Notes under the pieces: model-generated
Told to the model about the DNA's origin: nothing
What the model saw: only the letters and a program-made list of their open reading frames with translations
Database searches by the model: none
Program-made: the position numbers and the translations under genes
Assembly (NCBI RefSeq): GCF_001039355.2
Contig: NW_019774625.1
Span: 439,979 to 503,978, forward strand
Direction of reading: 5' to 3'
DNA length: 64,000 bases
Origin: Lingula anatina
Lineage: Eukaryota > Brachiopoda > Lingulata > Lingulida > Lingulidae
Shown: positions 46,591 through 59,400 of the stretch, piece after piece
Layout of the letters: each line of letters opens with the position of its first letter
Numbering within the stretch: the first letter of the stretch is position 1

Positions 46591-47595
46591 AACTGTTGTT
46601 GCCCTTTGTAATCACGGGATATTTATATATATCAGAATGTTTTGCTTTTCAGATTTGAACACGGCTAGCTAGCGACTTTTTTTTATTACAGTTACAGACT
46701 GCTCACGGGATGAGGATTTTTGCTCAAGTTTCAAAAGAGATATGATTTGATGCTTCTGACTTATATTTGGGAGAAAATACCTACAATGCATGTCATGTAT
46801 CTGAAAAAACTTGACAGTTAAGGCCTCTTTCTATAGCACTGGTAAGTTTGAACAAGTCTAGTTTTGAATACAACACAAGTGAACATTTTCAAAACCAAAG
46901 TTACGTGTTATTTTGCTTTATTTATTGATTAATTAGTTTTCCAATTATAGATTTTTTAATAGCAGAGTTGAAAAAATTTTTCATACAATATAACTTGGTT
47001 AAGGAAGTCTTAGAACAAAAAATGACAAATGCATACAATGCATGAACACAGGTGAGTATATGTAAATGAAAGAAACTTATTCATGTGAACAGAATCTCTA
47101 TTTATGTATTTCATATTATTTGTAAGAGTATGAATAGATTTTTTTTATGATTTCAGCATCCACATTCATGTGCAATATAAAGCCTTTTACTTTTGCATTT
47201 TATATATTGACCTGCACATATATGGCCATAGAAAATTACTACAGGTACAAGGAAAATCAGGAAATGTGATACAATATTTGCTATCATTGACAAGATTTAT
47301 TACTGGGTGATATCAGAAATGGATGAAACCACTACATACCTATATAGGTTAATTAGACCATAGGTTCTAATGAATAAGTTTCTTGGCATATTGGGGAATA
47401 TTGATTTTGTACATATCAATTTTTTTATGCACAAAGACATTTGGCTCACCAGTTTTTCCAACTATTATTGAACATTCTGGTGTTGCTAGAATAGAATGTG
47501 CTGTATCATCCCAACCAGTGTTGGCCGGGGAGCTTTCACATGAACACAGTTCAAGTGACAGTAATGTAGTACAATTTCATACATGTCATGATTGA
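43357..47595 (+). CDS. Unrecognised small gene, three candidate exons (109 aa)
   Basis: Three plus-strand segments join in frame: 43357-43381 (ATG in a good context, ACCATGG; encodes MGDAKDTK; donor AAAG|GTAATT), 43784-43945 (acceptor CCTCTAG; contains RDKSRDRLSRHTGNSPLHHP and WKNMRNNQSPTGGKLPDV; donor ACTG|GTAAGA) and 47453-47595 (acceptor CTCACCAG; FPTIIEHSGVARIECAVSSQ and onward to a TGA). Both introns are phase 1 and the total is 330 nt. AATAAA at 47653 is 58 nt past the stop. The middle exon is convincing; the first and last are supported only by phase and splice sites. I do not recognise the protein. Alternatively exons 2 and 3 could be alternative 3' exons of STOX, whose exon 4 also ends in phase 1. 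The opposite-strand gene at 45149-46329 lies inside the second intron. Confidence 0.4.
43784..43945 (+). CDS. Middle exon of the unrecognised small gene
   Basis: A 162-nt phase 1 to phase 1 exon with no stop. Composition (Arg, Asn, Pro, His, Gly) differs from intronic chance frames. An alternative acceptor, CCCACTAG, at 43769 would lengthen it by 14 nt in a different phase. Confidence 0.5.
45149..45403 (-). CDS. Small Pro/Gly/Tyr-rich protein (84 aa)
   Basis: A minus-strand ORF starting MANYGAPGGAYPPYQQQP with repeated YPPGPYP and PPQQP units and QGPPPGAYPQGYQQQ near the end. Pro, Gly, Gln and Tyr make up most residues. Such XYPPX repeats occur at the N-termini of annexins VII/XI, peflin and CYSTM-type membrane proteins. 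No EF-hand, annexin or Cys-rich exon was found downstream, so the protein may really end here. A strong donor (GTGT|GTAAGC at 45152) just before the stop could instead splice to an exon I did not find. An acceptor (TTTACAG) lies 18 nt upstream of the ATG. AATAAA on this strand is at 44925-44930. Confidence 0.6.
   Translation of the reverse strand: MANYGAPGGAYPPYQQQPPAGYPPGPYPQQPGGGYPPGPYPPQQPPPPPGAYQPGPYQPPPAGWNQGPPPGAYPQGYQQQPTSV
46329..46400 (-). other. Probable non-coding first exon of the Pro/Gly/Tyr-rich gene
   Basis: The minus strand reads CAAAACAGAAGAAG|GTAAGCG at 46329, a strong donor, with a CpG-richer sequence upstream. Spliced to the acceptor at 45422 it would form the 5' leader. 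The left end shown is set by the donor; the 5' end is approximate. Confidence 0.45.
46544..46588. repeat. (ATT)n microsatellite
   Basis: About 45 bp of uninterrupted ATT repeats upstream of the Pro/Gly/Tyr-rich gene. Confidence 0.95.
47453..47595 (+). CDS. Candidate last exon of the unrecognised small gene
   Basis: It encodes 46 residues, Ser/His-rich at the end (SHEHSSSDSNVVQFHTCHD), followed by TGA. AATAAA follows at 47653-47658. Confidence 0.38.
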
Positions 47596-47658
47596 AATCT
47601 TGTTTTAATGGCATTTATTAATTGCCAGTATTAGAAACCTGAATGCAAATTAAATAAA

Positions 47659-49039
47659 AGTAATGAAAATGAAGAAAAAAAAACTAAAAACAAGCTCTTT
47701 ACCTTTTTCTAAATGTGTGGTCTTGATTAATCACGTAAGTTAATAAGATTCTTTTTTATAGGTTTAATTTGCATATTTCAGTTAAAATGCACATTCTTCT
47801 CGAAAAGCCTAATATTGTATCAATTATCAATTTCACCTGACCGTCACAATAGCCCATGCCCTTGAGACCTATTTTTAAAAAGAAAATAAAAATTGACAAC
47901 TCTCATAATTGCTCAAAGGTCACCAGAAATTTGCAGTTTTTATAAAATTCAATGTTAGGAAGAGCTTTGATCCAGTTCTAATACCGTAATTGGTTTTTTT
48001 TTTTTTTTTTAAATATATTTATCAAATGATTCATATATGATTTCCTTTTAAATAATATAATTTTATATACAGACACTGTATGTGTCTGTACATAATCCGA
48101 TCTCTATGTCTGTCCATGTCATTGCTGTTGCCATGGTTGCAGTAATTGATGTAAAAAGCTTTATTCCGTTTTTCTCATTAATTAGGTAGAAATGCCAGAT
48201 CACAGAGTACCAGTATATGTGGCATGCATATAAAACCAATAAATTATTGTTTTTAGAGAAATGTTTAGCTAGTACATGAATCCAAGTCATCAGCAATTCA
48301 TTAAGCAGTGCTTTGGCATATTGTCATTTAGGAAATATCATTGTTTAAAAGGTGTCATGCAGCATAACAGCTGGTGGTATCAGAAATCCTTTTAAAAAAT
48401 GACTTACACAGTCACAGACTCTCTCTAGACCATACACTGTATAAACCTTTCCAATGGCAGTTGATTTAATGTTCCTCATTTATTTCAAGCTGTCTCTCTT
48501 ATTGGATCTATATATTATTGAGTTAAAACTGGTATTGCTCTGTTGCCATGGTGAAATACATTGGATAGAAGATTCTAGGTATAAAGGGGACTCTAGTTGT
48601 AGTACACTAGTGTGGGAAAAGGTGTTAATATAAAGGTTGAATAAGAGATGATGAAGCTCACTGTGTTGCGCAGACAGATTTTGCAATGTAAGTAGAAATG
48701 AAGTACAGCAGACCAAAGCTTGACAATCAACAGGAGGGTGCTATAAGTAAATTGCTTTTTTGTGGACATAGGAGATGTCAGTCAGAGAAAATTGGACAGA
48801 ATAACCAAAAATTGTAGAATTTCCTTATTCTTTGTTAAATTTGTATTCAAAAGTTCTGGGATAAAGAATAGCAGAAAAAATAAATAGAATTAATATTCTA
48901 CAATTGATATTCAACCAAAGAACACATGGGTTTAAGGTTAAACCTATTGAGTAGACTCTCATTAAATGCATTTGCAGATCACAGATCAAATGGTTTAAAA
49001 AAGTGAAAACACCAAAATTGAACTGATCAAACAAAGGAA
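47659..49039. other. Region upstream of the NACHT-WD gene
   Basis: AT-rich sequence with no recognisable exon. It presumably contains the promoter and 5' leader of the NACHT-WD gene. A TGA at 49019 closes the frame above its start codon. Confidence 0.4.
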
Positions 49040-49154
49040 ATGTTGACAGATCACGAAGAAGATGTTATAACAAAGACACTGGAAGGTCAGCTGGTGGATT
49101 TACCTTCTCAGTCTTCTGGAGCAGTCAAAATATTTATTTGCTGCACCCAATCTG
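49040..49154 (+). CDS. NACHT-WD exon 1 (start codon)
   Basis: It encodes MLTDHEEDVITKTLEGQL and onward to VKIFICCTQS, the first strand of the DUF4062-like domain (compare VRVFISANPED in NWD2). An in-frame TGA at 49019 precedes the ATG. Donor CTG|GTATGT. Confidence 0.8.
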
Positions 49155-50380
49155 GTATGTAACATTACCACATTATCTAAACCGATCACTGTATGTTTAG
49201 TGAATATAAAAATTTCATTCATTCTTAATTCAGCATGTCATTTTCTTGCTTGTTAATTATAGACAAGAAAATATGTAGGTCTTATTTTTATTGATTTCAA
49301 TGTTTTTTATTAGAAAGGTTTGTCCTTTATTAATAGGCCTATAAATAACAGGTATGTCATTATATGCTTTAATGTTCAAGTAAGCAGGTTCACATTTTGC
49401 ATGCCAGAATTACAATTAAGCAAATCCAGTAAAGAATATCACCAGATGCCATACTCCCAGTTACAGTAATAATAATAGTTTTTTCAAATGATGATTTCTC
49501 AGGGTGACTTGAGAAAATATTAGAGTTCAAATAACTCTTCTTCAGGGAATGTCACCTTCTTCAAGGAATGAAGTTACAGATATTACTGTGGCCTCTACCT
49601 GAGGACTTTAAAAATGATCAGCACTTAGACAATGTAGATAGAGTGACTTAGAGATAAGAGATGCCATATGCCATGTGGTTTGTCAATCTAGGTTTATGTC
49701 ATGATAGAAACGTTTGTTAGATTATGCAAGAACATCTCTTTTGAGATTCTTGTTTGAAGTGTGAAGATCAGATGGCTTTATTATAATCTCTGTAGCACAT
49801 TTGGTTTTGTTCCAAGAATACAGTTGTGTGAGTGTATTCATGCTAAATTTATTTCCATTGACTTTTGGCATTTACATCATGGTATTGTTAAAACAGAAAA
49901 CTGTAGTAAATGAGCACGTCATCTTGGTAGCAAGGTACAATGTACATAATCTAAAGAAAGATTATATATTTCACAAAATAGTAGCATGCAGGAGAGACTA
50001 TATATGTAGCAATTCCAACATTCTGATTTAGTAATGCCCCTTTACTACATTAAAAACATGTACCGATGTTTTGACAACAAAACAAACTTTATTTTCTCTC
50101 AGCCTAACTTTGTTCTTTCATACAGATTACAGGTATATATACAAAAATTATAAAAGATGGAGCATTTTGAAATTTTATCTGAGGTTTAAAAAATCTTTGG
50201 TTATGTACTGCATGGCACGTTTTAAGGGGCATGAATGATTTATAACCAGACAAATTATTTCGCTGCCAATTTGCTAAAATTTTAAAGCAAGTATCAGTTT
50301 TGGTTTGAAACACTATTTGTATCAATTTTGTATTGATTTTGCTGTGCTTCACTCATTTACAATTTACTGCAAATATTCAT

Positions 50381-50447
<67 letters not shown>

Positions 50448-53400
50448 CAGACTTTCAGTTGGAAAGGTGCATTTTGTGGGAAATAGTTTTACCAGAGCTG
50501 CAGCAGTACTGTTCCCAGCATGGCTTGGATGTAGAACTGGTTGACCCCCTGCATGGCACTTATGTGGACCCCAGCTATGACAGATCTCTGTTTGATCTCT
50601 GCATGTTGGAGCTAGAAGACTGTCATAGAATATCACAAGGACCTTTCTTTTTGGTATTTTTTATCTGAATTTAAAGTTTAAAGAAACATACTTACAATGA
50701 AATCACAAATGTTCTGAATTGAAGTCAGCAATAAAATTATTTTGATTATGTATTTCTATGTTAATTGTATATAGTTATTGAAATGACATTATTTTTTTCA
50801 CATTTTTTATATTTATACAAAATTAGTTCAAGAATGCAAAATGTGGTTCACTCTGCATTTCATCTTAAATGTAGTTTTTACAATTATGCTTTCAGTGTTT
50901 AACTGGAAACAAATATGGTCCAACGCCACTACCTGCATATATTAAAGCAGAAGATTTTGATATTATCTCTGCCAAAGCATGTGAAGCTGGAAAAGGTATT
51001 ATGATTGTTATGTTATTATTATTATTATTATTTTGTAAATTTTAATTTGTCACACTCAAGTCCAAAATGTCGTTAAAAGGTCTTTTCAGTGTACATATAA
51101 GGAAGTTAATCTTGTTTGCAAGTTTGGTTTTTATATATAATTGTAATTCATAATTGTACTACAGTCATCTAAAAGTTACAAAACCATAACTTTGTGCATG
51201 ATTAAAAATCTCTCAAGTCTCTCAAATTTATTTTTACCTTTGACACAACTCAAAAGTGAATTGTTAACTTTTGCGGCAAAATGTTCACCTTTGACTAGTG
51301 GTTTTGTTTCTATTTGTATGAGTATGTGATTTTATCTTCAATATGTATTAATTTAATTCAAAGGTTATTTTCAGGCCCAAAATGGCATCTATATTGATAT
51401 AAAAATCTACATTTATTGATATTGATATTCTAATATGAATTTAAATTTTGGCTTCTTTACTTTTAAAGCAACATGTCAAATTATTATATAATAAGCTTAG
51501 TATGCAATCTTATATTCTGGGATGTGAGGTCTGATAAAGCATGTTATTTGCTTTTGGTCATTTTTTTTTCAGATCTTAGAAAAGTAATATTGACCAAGGC
51601 CCAGTCAGTGATTATATTAATAATGCATTACTTTTCATAGATATGTGCTTGCTCAATTCATGGTATATAAAGGATGATGTACTAAGGCCTACAGTGTACA
51701 GATTGAAAGATCCAAGGGAGAAGCTCAAGTATTATGATTGCAGGTAATGCAACACTTTTCTTTATATATTATTTTAATTTGAATTAGTGGTTACAACAAA
51801 AATCACAGACACCAGGTTGATGGAATTCAAAAATATTAGGGAACATCCAAGTGAAAAGAAATTGTCTAACAAGCAATTATTTTAACATTGGAAATCTATA
51901 TGACACACACATAGTATTCAATTTATTTTTATAGCAGCATGGATGTCTAACTTTTCTTAACATTTTCTAACTTTTTAAAGTAAAGCAAATTGAGAGATTG
52001 AAAATTTATAATGTGCACCTAATTCACCTCTTTTAGAAATCCAGAAATGCAGGGCTTGAGAGAGCGTGATCAGTTAGACTGGTTGGAGACATTCAAGGAA
52101 CTCCAGGAAATCCTACAGACATCACTAGAGGTTGCATCTGCTGAGGGTCCTCAGAGTAAAGATCTGAGTGAATACTACACAGGAGGCAAGTAGTCAGCCT
52201 GAACCAAGACTCTAATTTACACATTACAAATTGTGCATTTGACCAGTGATAAATTGTAACATAAGGCAAATAACTATACTTAAAGTGACTCATCACGTGT
52301 ATGAAAATCTCCCATAGACATATTTTATATTCTGCAAAGGCTTTTGTGTTCCCAAATGCAGACCTTAAAGACAATAAAATATTAAAGATATGTTTATCTT
52401 AAACATACATAGTGTCCTTATTATCTTCTCAGCCTTCATATAGTAGCTTTCAATGTCTGTATAAGTGTATTACATGGTACAGGGCTGCAATACAAAAGAA
52501 GACACCATATACTTGTGTGAAAATTAGGTAATGAATGAGAAAGGTGCAAAGGCTATATCGTTCTAAATGACTGGCCAAATACCATTGTAGGTGTAGATCA
52601 GCTTGTTAGAAGAGCATTTGAACTGTCTCCCAAAAGATGCATGTCTGTAGTGAGGCTCATGGAAGGTTGGTTAATTGTGCTGTCAGCTAGGTTTCTCTGT
52701 TAAAATGATATCTATATAATAATAATTTCCCCAAAGTATATTTTGCAGATACAATTTTAAAAAGTACTTCTTTTATTATTAAAACACATAAAACTTCAGT
52801 TGCATATTTAAAGCAAAAAAAAAAGAATGTTCAAACCTAAAGCATTTGAGAAATTATTTTTCAGATATTAATGGAGATGACGAAGCTGCCTCTCAGTTTT
52901 CTGATATAGGTCTGCTGAACAGTGAAACTGATCAAGACTTTCAAAAGAGACTCAGCAGCTTGTGGACAGTCATAGAAAACACACTCAGTAAGAAAAATCG
53001 ATACAGGGTTAATCTCCCATGGAACAAAATAGGATTGAATTCTGCCAATCCAGAACATTCTGACTATCTCTTGAACTTTGGTACAGCGGTTACTGATATG
53101 GTGGAAAATGCCATATTTGAGCATTTGCCAACCAGGTCATTCTTGATCACTGGAAATCCATTTTGCTCAAAGAAAATGAAACTGTATCAAAAAGTCCTTG
53201 TCCACACACAGTTTTTCTTGAAGAAAAGTGGAGGTAAACTCTATGGCTGTCAGGATGTGTTGAGTCAGATACAGGAGTCACTTTCAAAAGGGGCAAGGGA
53301 GGAGCATTACCCAATTTTTATCAGAGGGCCTGTGGGTTGTGGGAAAAGCTCAATTCTAGCCAGAATACCAAGCATTTTACAAGATATTTGCAGCACTGAT

Positions 53401-56400
53401 GTCTTGTGTGTGATGAGGTCTGTTGGACTCACTCTTTGCTCTTCTACCCCAAAGGCTTTGTTACTCAGTATATGTCTTCAGTTGCAGCACCTGGTCCAAA
53501 AGAATCTTAAGCTAGAAGGATATGATTTCCAGGGTCTCTTGGAATGCTATCATTATTTGCTTCAGACATTATCACAGGGACATAAACAGTGGCTCATATT
53601 ATTGGATGGGATTGATTTGCTTACACCTGATAATCCTTTGTCCAGTATCAGTATTGACTGGCTTCTTTTCCTTCTTCCTCACAGAGTGCATGTCATAATG
53701 TCATACACCTCTGAAAGCAACAGACAAAAACCCTCCCATATTAGCCAACTTGAAAGGAAGTTTTGTGTGAAGGTGCCATTGCTTACTGTTCCTATGCTAC
53801 TTGAACAGGACATGTCATGTTTGATAAAGGACCAGTTCTCAAATTGTTCCATGTGTTTGTCTCCTGAAAGAAAGAAAAGTTTGCAGAAGGTCCTTTTCCA
53901 GTCTGGAAACCCTCTCCATGCATGGACTCTTTGTGAAGCAGAAAAGCACAAAACATCACCATCCATTTATTTTGTAAATAGTGTGGGAAAGGCAAGCACC
54001 CTGCATACCAACTTCACTTCAACACTTGATAGGCTGGAAGAAGTATATAGTCTTTCTGTGATACAGAGCATTGTGACACATATCACACTGTCTGTTAATG
54101 GGCTAACAGAGGTACAGTTGTTGGACATTTTGTCTCGTAACGATGAGGTGCTTTTCTGGTGTTTTCCTCAGGATACTCCAACAATTCTTAGGTTTCCTCA
54201 CTTGTTATGGACAGCCATCAGATTTCAACTTGGTAAGTCAAGTATCTTGAAATCAATTTACATATTCCAGATAAATACCTGATAAAAACTTATAGGGTGT
54301 AACTTTAGTAATAAAGTGTATGAAAAAGCCTAAATATTGTTATAATTTTTATAACCCAATACAATAGGATATGTGTCTGCAATTTGAATCTTCCCAAAAC
54401 ATTATAAGTCTTTAATGAAATTATGCTTTATACTCTGTCATTTTGACAATGGGCTCAAAGTTTGTTTTAACTTCAATCTTAACAAGACATTTTTTTCAAA
54501 TTCTTAGAGCCCTACTTATCCAGACACCAGATGGAAAACAAGAGCTTGTTCATCTGGAAGCATTCTGTGTATGCAGATATCATCAAGGAGAGATATCTCA
54601 AGAAAATGGAGGTAATCAGGCAGACTCATTGCAATCTGGCAATGTCATTTATGGACACCAGTGATCAAGAGAGACCACTGTTGTCCACTGCCAGAGGTGT
54701 CCACTTTGAGGACAGGGGGAACAGAATGACCTCCCACCAACCTTTGGTGTTTAATGAGTCCCAGTATAACACCAGGAAACTAAATGGATTATGGATCCAC
54801 CTCCTTTTCTCAGGTATGTTGATAAAATTCCAAAAATAAATTCTTATCAAGTGTAAAAAGACTTTTCATTTAATGTGGTATGATATGTTGAAATGGAGAG
54901 CAATTAATGGTTGTCAAATAAAAACACTTCTTTTTTTCAAATTTTTTTGTTTTGTATTTGAAAACATGGCTATTATGAAAATAATCCCATTTTTTTGCAT
55001 CTTGCAAAATGTAATTAAACACCTTATAAGGGTCTGTGTGTACTCCATCTTGCAACCTGTAATTTAATTTCAGGATTTATATTTTATTGTATTTTAGGAG
55101 ATGTTGATCAATTTAAGGAGCACACATTTTGCAACTTTGAATACTTGATGGCAAAGCTACACCTAATGGGGGTCCACTGCCTCATCAATGAACTGCAGTA
55201 CTCACAGTGTCATGTCTTGGACCCTGAACTCTACCTGGTGTGGAGAAGCTTCACAAAGGCTTCTGAAACACTAAGCAAAGATTTCTTACAGATGCCTAGT
55301 GAACTGATAGGAAGACTGAGAAAAATCAAAGGTACTGTAGGTGATGATTTAACCCGCCATTTCTTTTCACCCTTTTTTCACACATTTTCACACTATTTCA
55401 CATCTTTCAAACTTTCAGGTTTTGTGTCTGTATTTATTTTGATTACTGCATGTGTCTGTCTGTGGCATTGCTGTCACCGTCACTGTTGCTCTTGCTATCC
55501 AAAACATCAGTCCCTATAACTGACATATTTTTTTCATTTACTTTAAGTATTATTATTATTACTTTTTATAAATATTGCTGCAGTGTTATTTGCTGTATGT
55601 GTGTGTAAATTTGCCAGCTTTGCTGTCTAGATAAAAAATGCCATTTGATTTTCAGATGTGTACACATGCCATACTTCCAACCTTATAATGCAATGTATGC
55701 AGTGGTGTGACAACTTTGACCTGCCTATTTTGGTCCCATTGACCCCTTGGCTAGTTGACCCAAGGTCACCTCTGGTCACTGAGGTGGACTGTCCAGAGGG
55801 AGCAGAGCTGGTTGCCATCGTCAATAGTGGACAGCATGTCTTCTATACTACAACTACGTACAGTATTCAAATGAGGCATTTGGCTTCAAAAAAGAAGATT
55901 ATGAGTTTTGAAGGCAAGTTTTGATAATGTAAATATTTTAATTCATTTTTGATTTTAATTAATGCATCTATATGATGTTCAAAGTAAGGGAAAAATCTCT
56001 TGAAGACTTAATTTTGTACATTGTTTACAGTCGTCATAGTTGTATATATTTCCAGGACATTCCAAGTTGGTCACTTGTCTGTGTTTATCACATGACAACA
56101 AGTTTCTGGTTAGTGGCAGTCAAGATTGCAATGTACATATTTGGGATATAGCCACTGGAGACTGTACAGATACTTACAGGTTTGTAACCTAAAACATTTT
56201 ATTGTGTAGCTCATTTTATCTTGATGTGATTTGTAACTTTGAGTTGCATGATATTCCATTACATCTTTCACAGTTACAATGTATGAGCTTAGGCATGATG
56301 TAAAATTGATGTAAAATTAAACCATTGGCAGTACTACACGCACCATGCAGTACCTATACTCTTGGATTCAAGTGCAAGTAACAAATTGTGAATAAATAAA

Positions 56401-59400
56401 AACCAATATGTGTTACTCTTTCTTTGAATCATTGGTTTTGTAAAACTTTCCATGTGTCTACTGCAGACCTCATGACGATACAGTGCTGTGCCTGGCTTTG
56501 AACACCAGGGATGACATCCTGGTAACTGGTGGCAGGGACTTTGCAGTGCATGTAATCTCACTGATAGATGGCGCCATGCTCTTTGCCAAGTGTCACCATG
56601 CTGGTCCTGTCAGCTGTGTATGTCTGAATGCCAATGATACTATACTAGTGACAGGTGAGTTGATATGTAAACGAAGTGGCAAGTGGGCATGTAAGAAATT
56701 TTGAAAAAGATGAAGCAGGCCCACAGCAGTTCTGAAACACGAGTTTTATTATGAAAAATCAATAAGCCTTATTAAATTTAGATATATACATTTACATGTA
56801 TTTTACAGCTTCACTGGACAAAACAGTAAAGATGTGGAGTATGGATGACATGACTCTACTGAACTCTGTGGTTGACTTGGATTCCCCAGTCATAACTATG
56901 GATATATCAGTGGACAGTATTTTCCTTCTTATGGGTGAGAATATTTATATTTTAATTACACATTATCTTTCTTTTCACTCTCACATGGTTCAGATATATC
57001 TTATGCATGATTATGTATTTTTATGCCTACTAGCCCTATAGCCTTGATATTATTTAATTTTTGCATTTTCTTATCTACATTTTCTCTAAATGTTGGGTTT
57101 GAGCCTTGGGGTACTGTATGTCTACCAAAACAGGCTGGGTGATTTTGTGGTTGTTCAAAAATTCTCACTGGAGTCATGGTGAAATGTAAAAGAAACCAAT
57201 ATTATCTCAGCTCACAAGTCAAGAAATGTGCACATGCAGCCAGTGAATAGCTGGAGAAATATAATGGCCCTGGTATTGGTTTGGTTTGGGGGGATTTTGT
57301 AATTAATTCTCTCCAAATGACTAACTCATTGATACTCTATTCAGGTTTGGAGGATGGAATCATTGAAGTGAGATCATTCACAACAGGAACAATTGTCCAT
57401 AATCTGGATCTTCACAGAGTGGAAGTATGCTGTTATTTAATTTTCCACACTCACTCAGTTGCATTTAATAGTTATTTTACATAAAATGAATATATTTTAG
57501 TTACAATGTACTATATTTGTTTTTGTTAGACTTTTGCTAATATGTTTTTTCTGTCATATTACATGGAAGCAGTTCCAGGATTCTTTAAAAAATAAACCTA
57601 GCTGCCATTTTATTTAGGAAAAGATTTGTCCAGGCTTTAGAAGGATACTAGTATATCCTTGCCACTCCCACCACTGCCCCCACACCCCTTTTCCCAAACT
57701 ACCTTTGTTACAGAATCATATTCTCTTTCATAAAAATTAAGAATCTGAACACAAAATGGCCATTAAATGTTCCAAATATGTGTTTTCCAGTTAGATATTA
57801 AATAATTGGGTTAGGTTGATATGTTGTTTTGCAGACCTCAGGAAAGTTTTTTTTTTCCACAAATGGCACATTTAACTTTTACATCTACATTTAAATTTAA
57901 CCATAAAATTGGTACACTGTTTTAAACCTTCAACCTATCCAAACAGAGGATATATTTTGCAATTATTGACACCAGTCTGAAATTGTTTTTTTTTATTTGA
58001 TATTTATAAAAAGATGGCAGTGTCCTTCAAGACAACATCAACTGTTGTGACATCACTCTCATTTTAGACTTTGACCAAGGTCAATATGAGGTTGATACAG
58101 CCAAAGACTATATATGTATAGTAATATCATGCTGAGGTTACATTGTGCACATGGTAAGATTTGTTCAAATTTATGCATGTATAAACGAAGGTGTCAAGTC
58201 TGTGCGTGTCAAAGGACAGTCAACATGTGGTGGTGGGATGTAAGAACTGTCACCTGCTAGTGTACAACCTGAGGACCAGAGAGCTGCTACATGAGCATTA
58301 CCTCACCACGGGACCAGTCTCCTGTGTGAAAGTGACACAAGATGAGTTCTTTATTGTCACAGCTTCTAAGGTAGGATTTCGATTTTGAAATTGATAAGGT
58401 ATTGAACTTCCACTTTAAAGTTGATCATGACCAGTTTCAGATCTGAAGCGAGGCAGCTCATCAGATCTGATGCTTGGGGTAACTCTTGACTTTTAAGCTT
58501 GCCATCATACTGGAATATTAACACAATTATCTAAAGCTCAGCAGCTTGTTTTTGTTAACCTACCCCTTGTAAAACAGCTGTACTCCAACTAATTTCAATT
58601 AGTTAAAACACTAATTTGATTTAGAAATTGATTTATCAACTACACATTGCCAAGAAGCAATCTTTATGATCTAGAGCCTGGTAGATTTTCTTCAACACTT
58701 AGAACTATAGGTTGTTAATTAGTATCATCATTGTCAAAATATTTTGATTAATGTCATGTAAGCATCAAAGGTAGGTTGTTTTTGCTGTTTTTCTTTATAA
58801 TCATTCATTGATAATAATAATGTCATATCATTAAATTGACTTCCAGTACTTTTTCTGACTTTATTATAAAATAAATTAACAGGCAAGCAGCAGAAATTAT
58901 TGATTCTTTTACAGAATACCATTAGTGTATGGAATTTTTTAAAGAGTGACAGCAGCCCTGGAGGCAACAAAAACCACAGTGCAGCCATAACTTGTATGGC
59001 AATGTCACCTGATGGAAAGACAGCTATTACAGGTAGACAGTTATTAAATTGAATGATTGTGTTTGCAATTTGAATAGTTCATGGAATTATCCAATGTAAA
59101 CAAACTAATAAAACATGTATCTGTGTGCCTAATGGTAATGATACCTCTTTGATGGGTTTCATTTTTTAAGGTCAGAAAACGTAGTATTTTGTCCAGTTGG
59201 CAGAATTCTCTACCAAAAGCTTTGGATTATCAAAAACAGTCACACCAGAGCTATCACATGATATCTTTTTTTTATTTTTTCTTGTGATAACTATAGTGAC
59301 ATCTCTTCTAATATTTTCTTTATACAAAGATGATATGACTTAACAGCAAATCTTGTTTATAGGGTAAGCCATGTTCAAGAGTACTAAAACTAAGATTATA

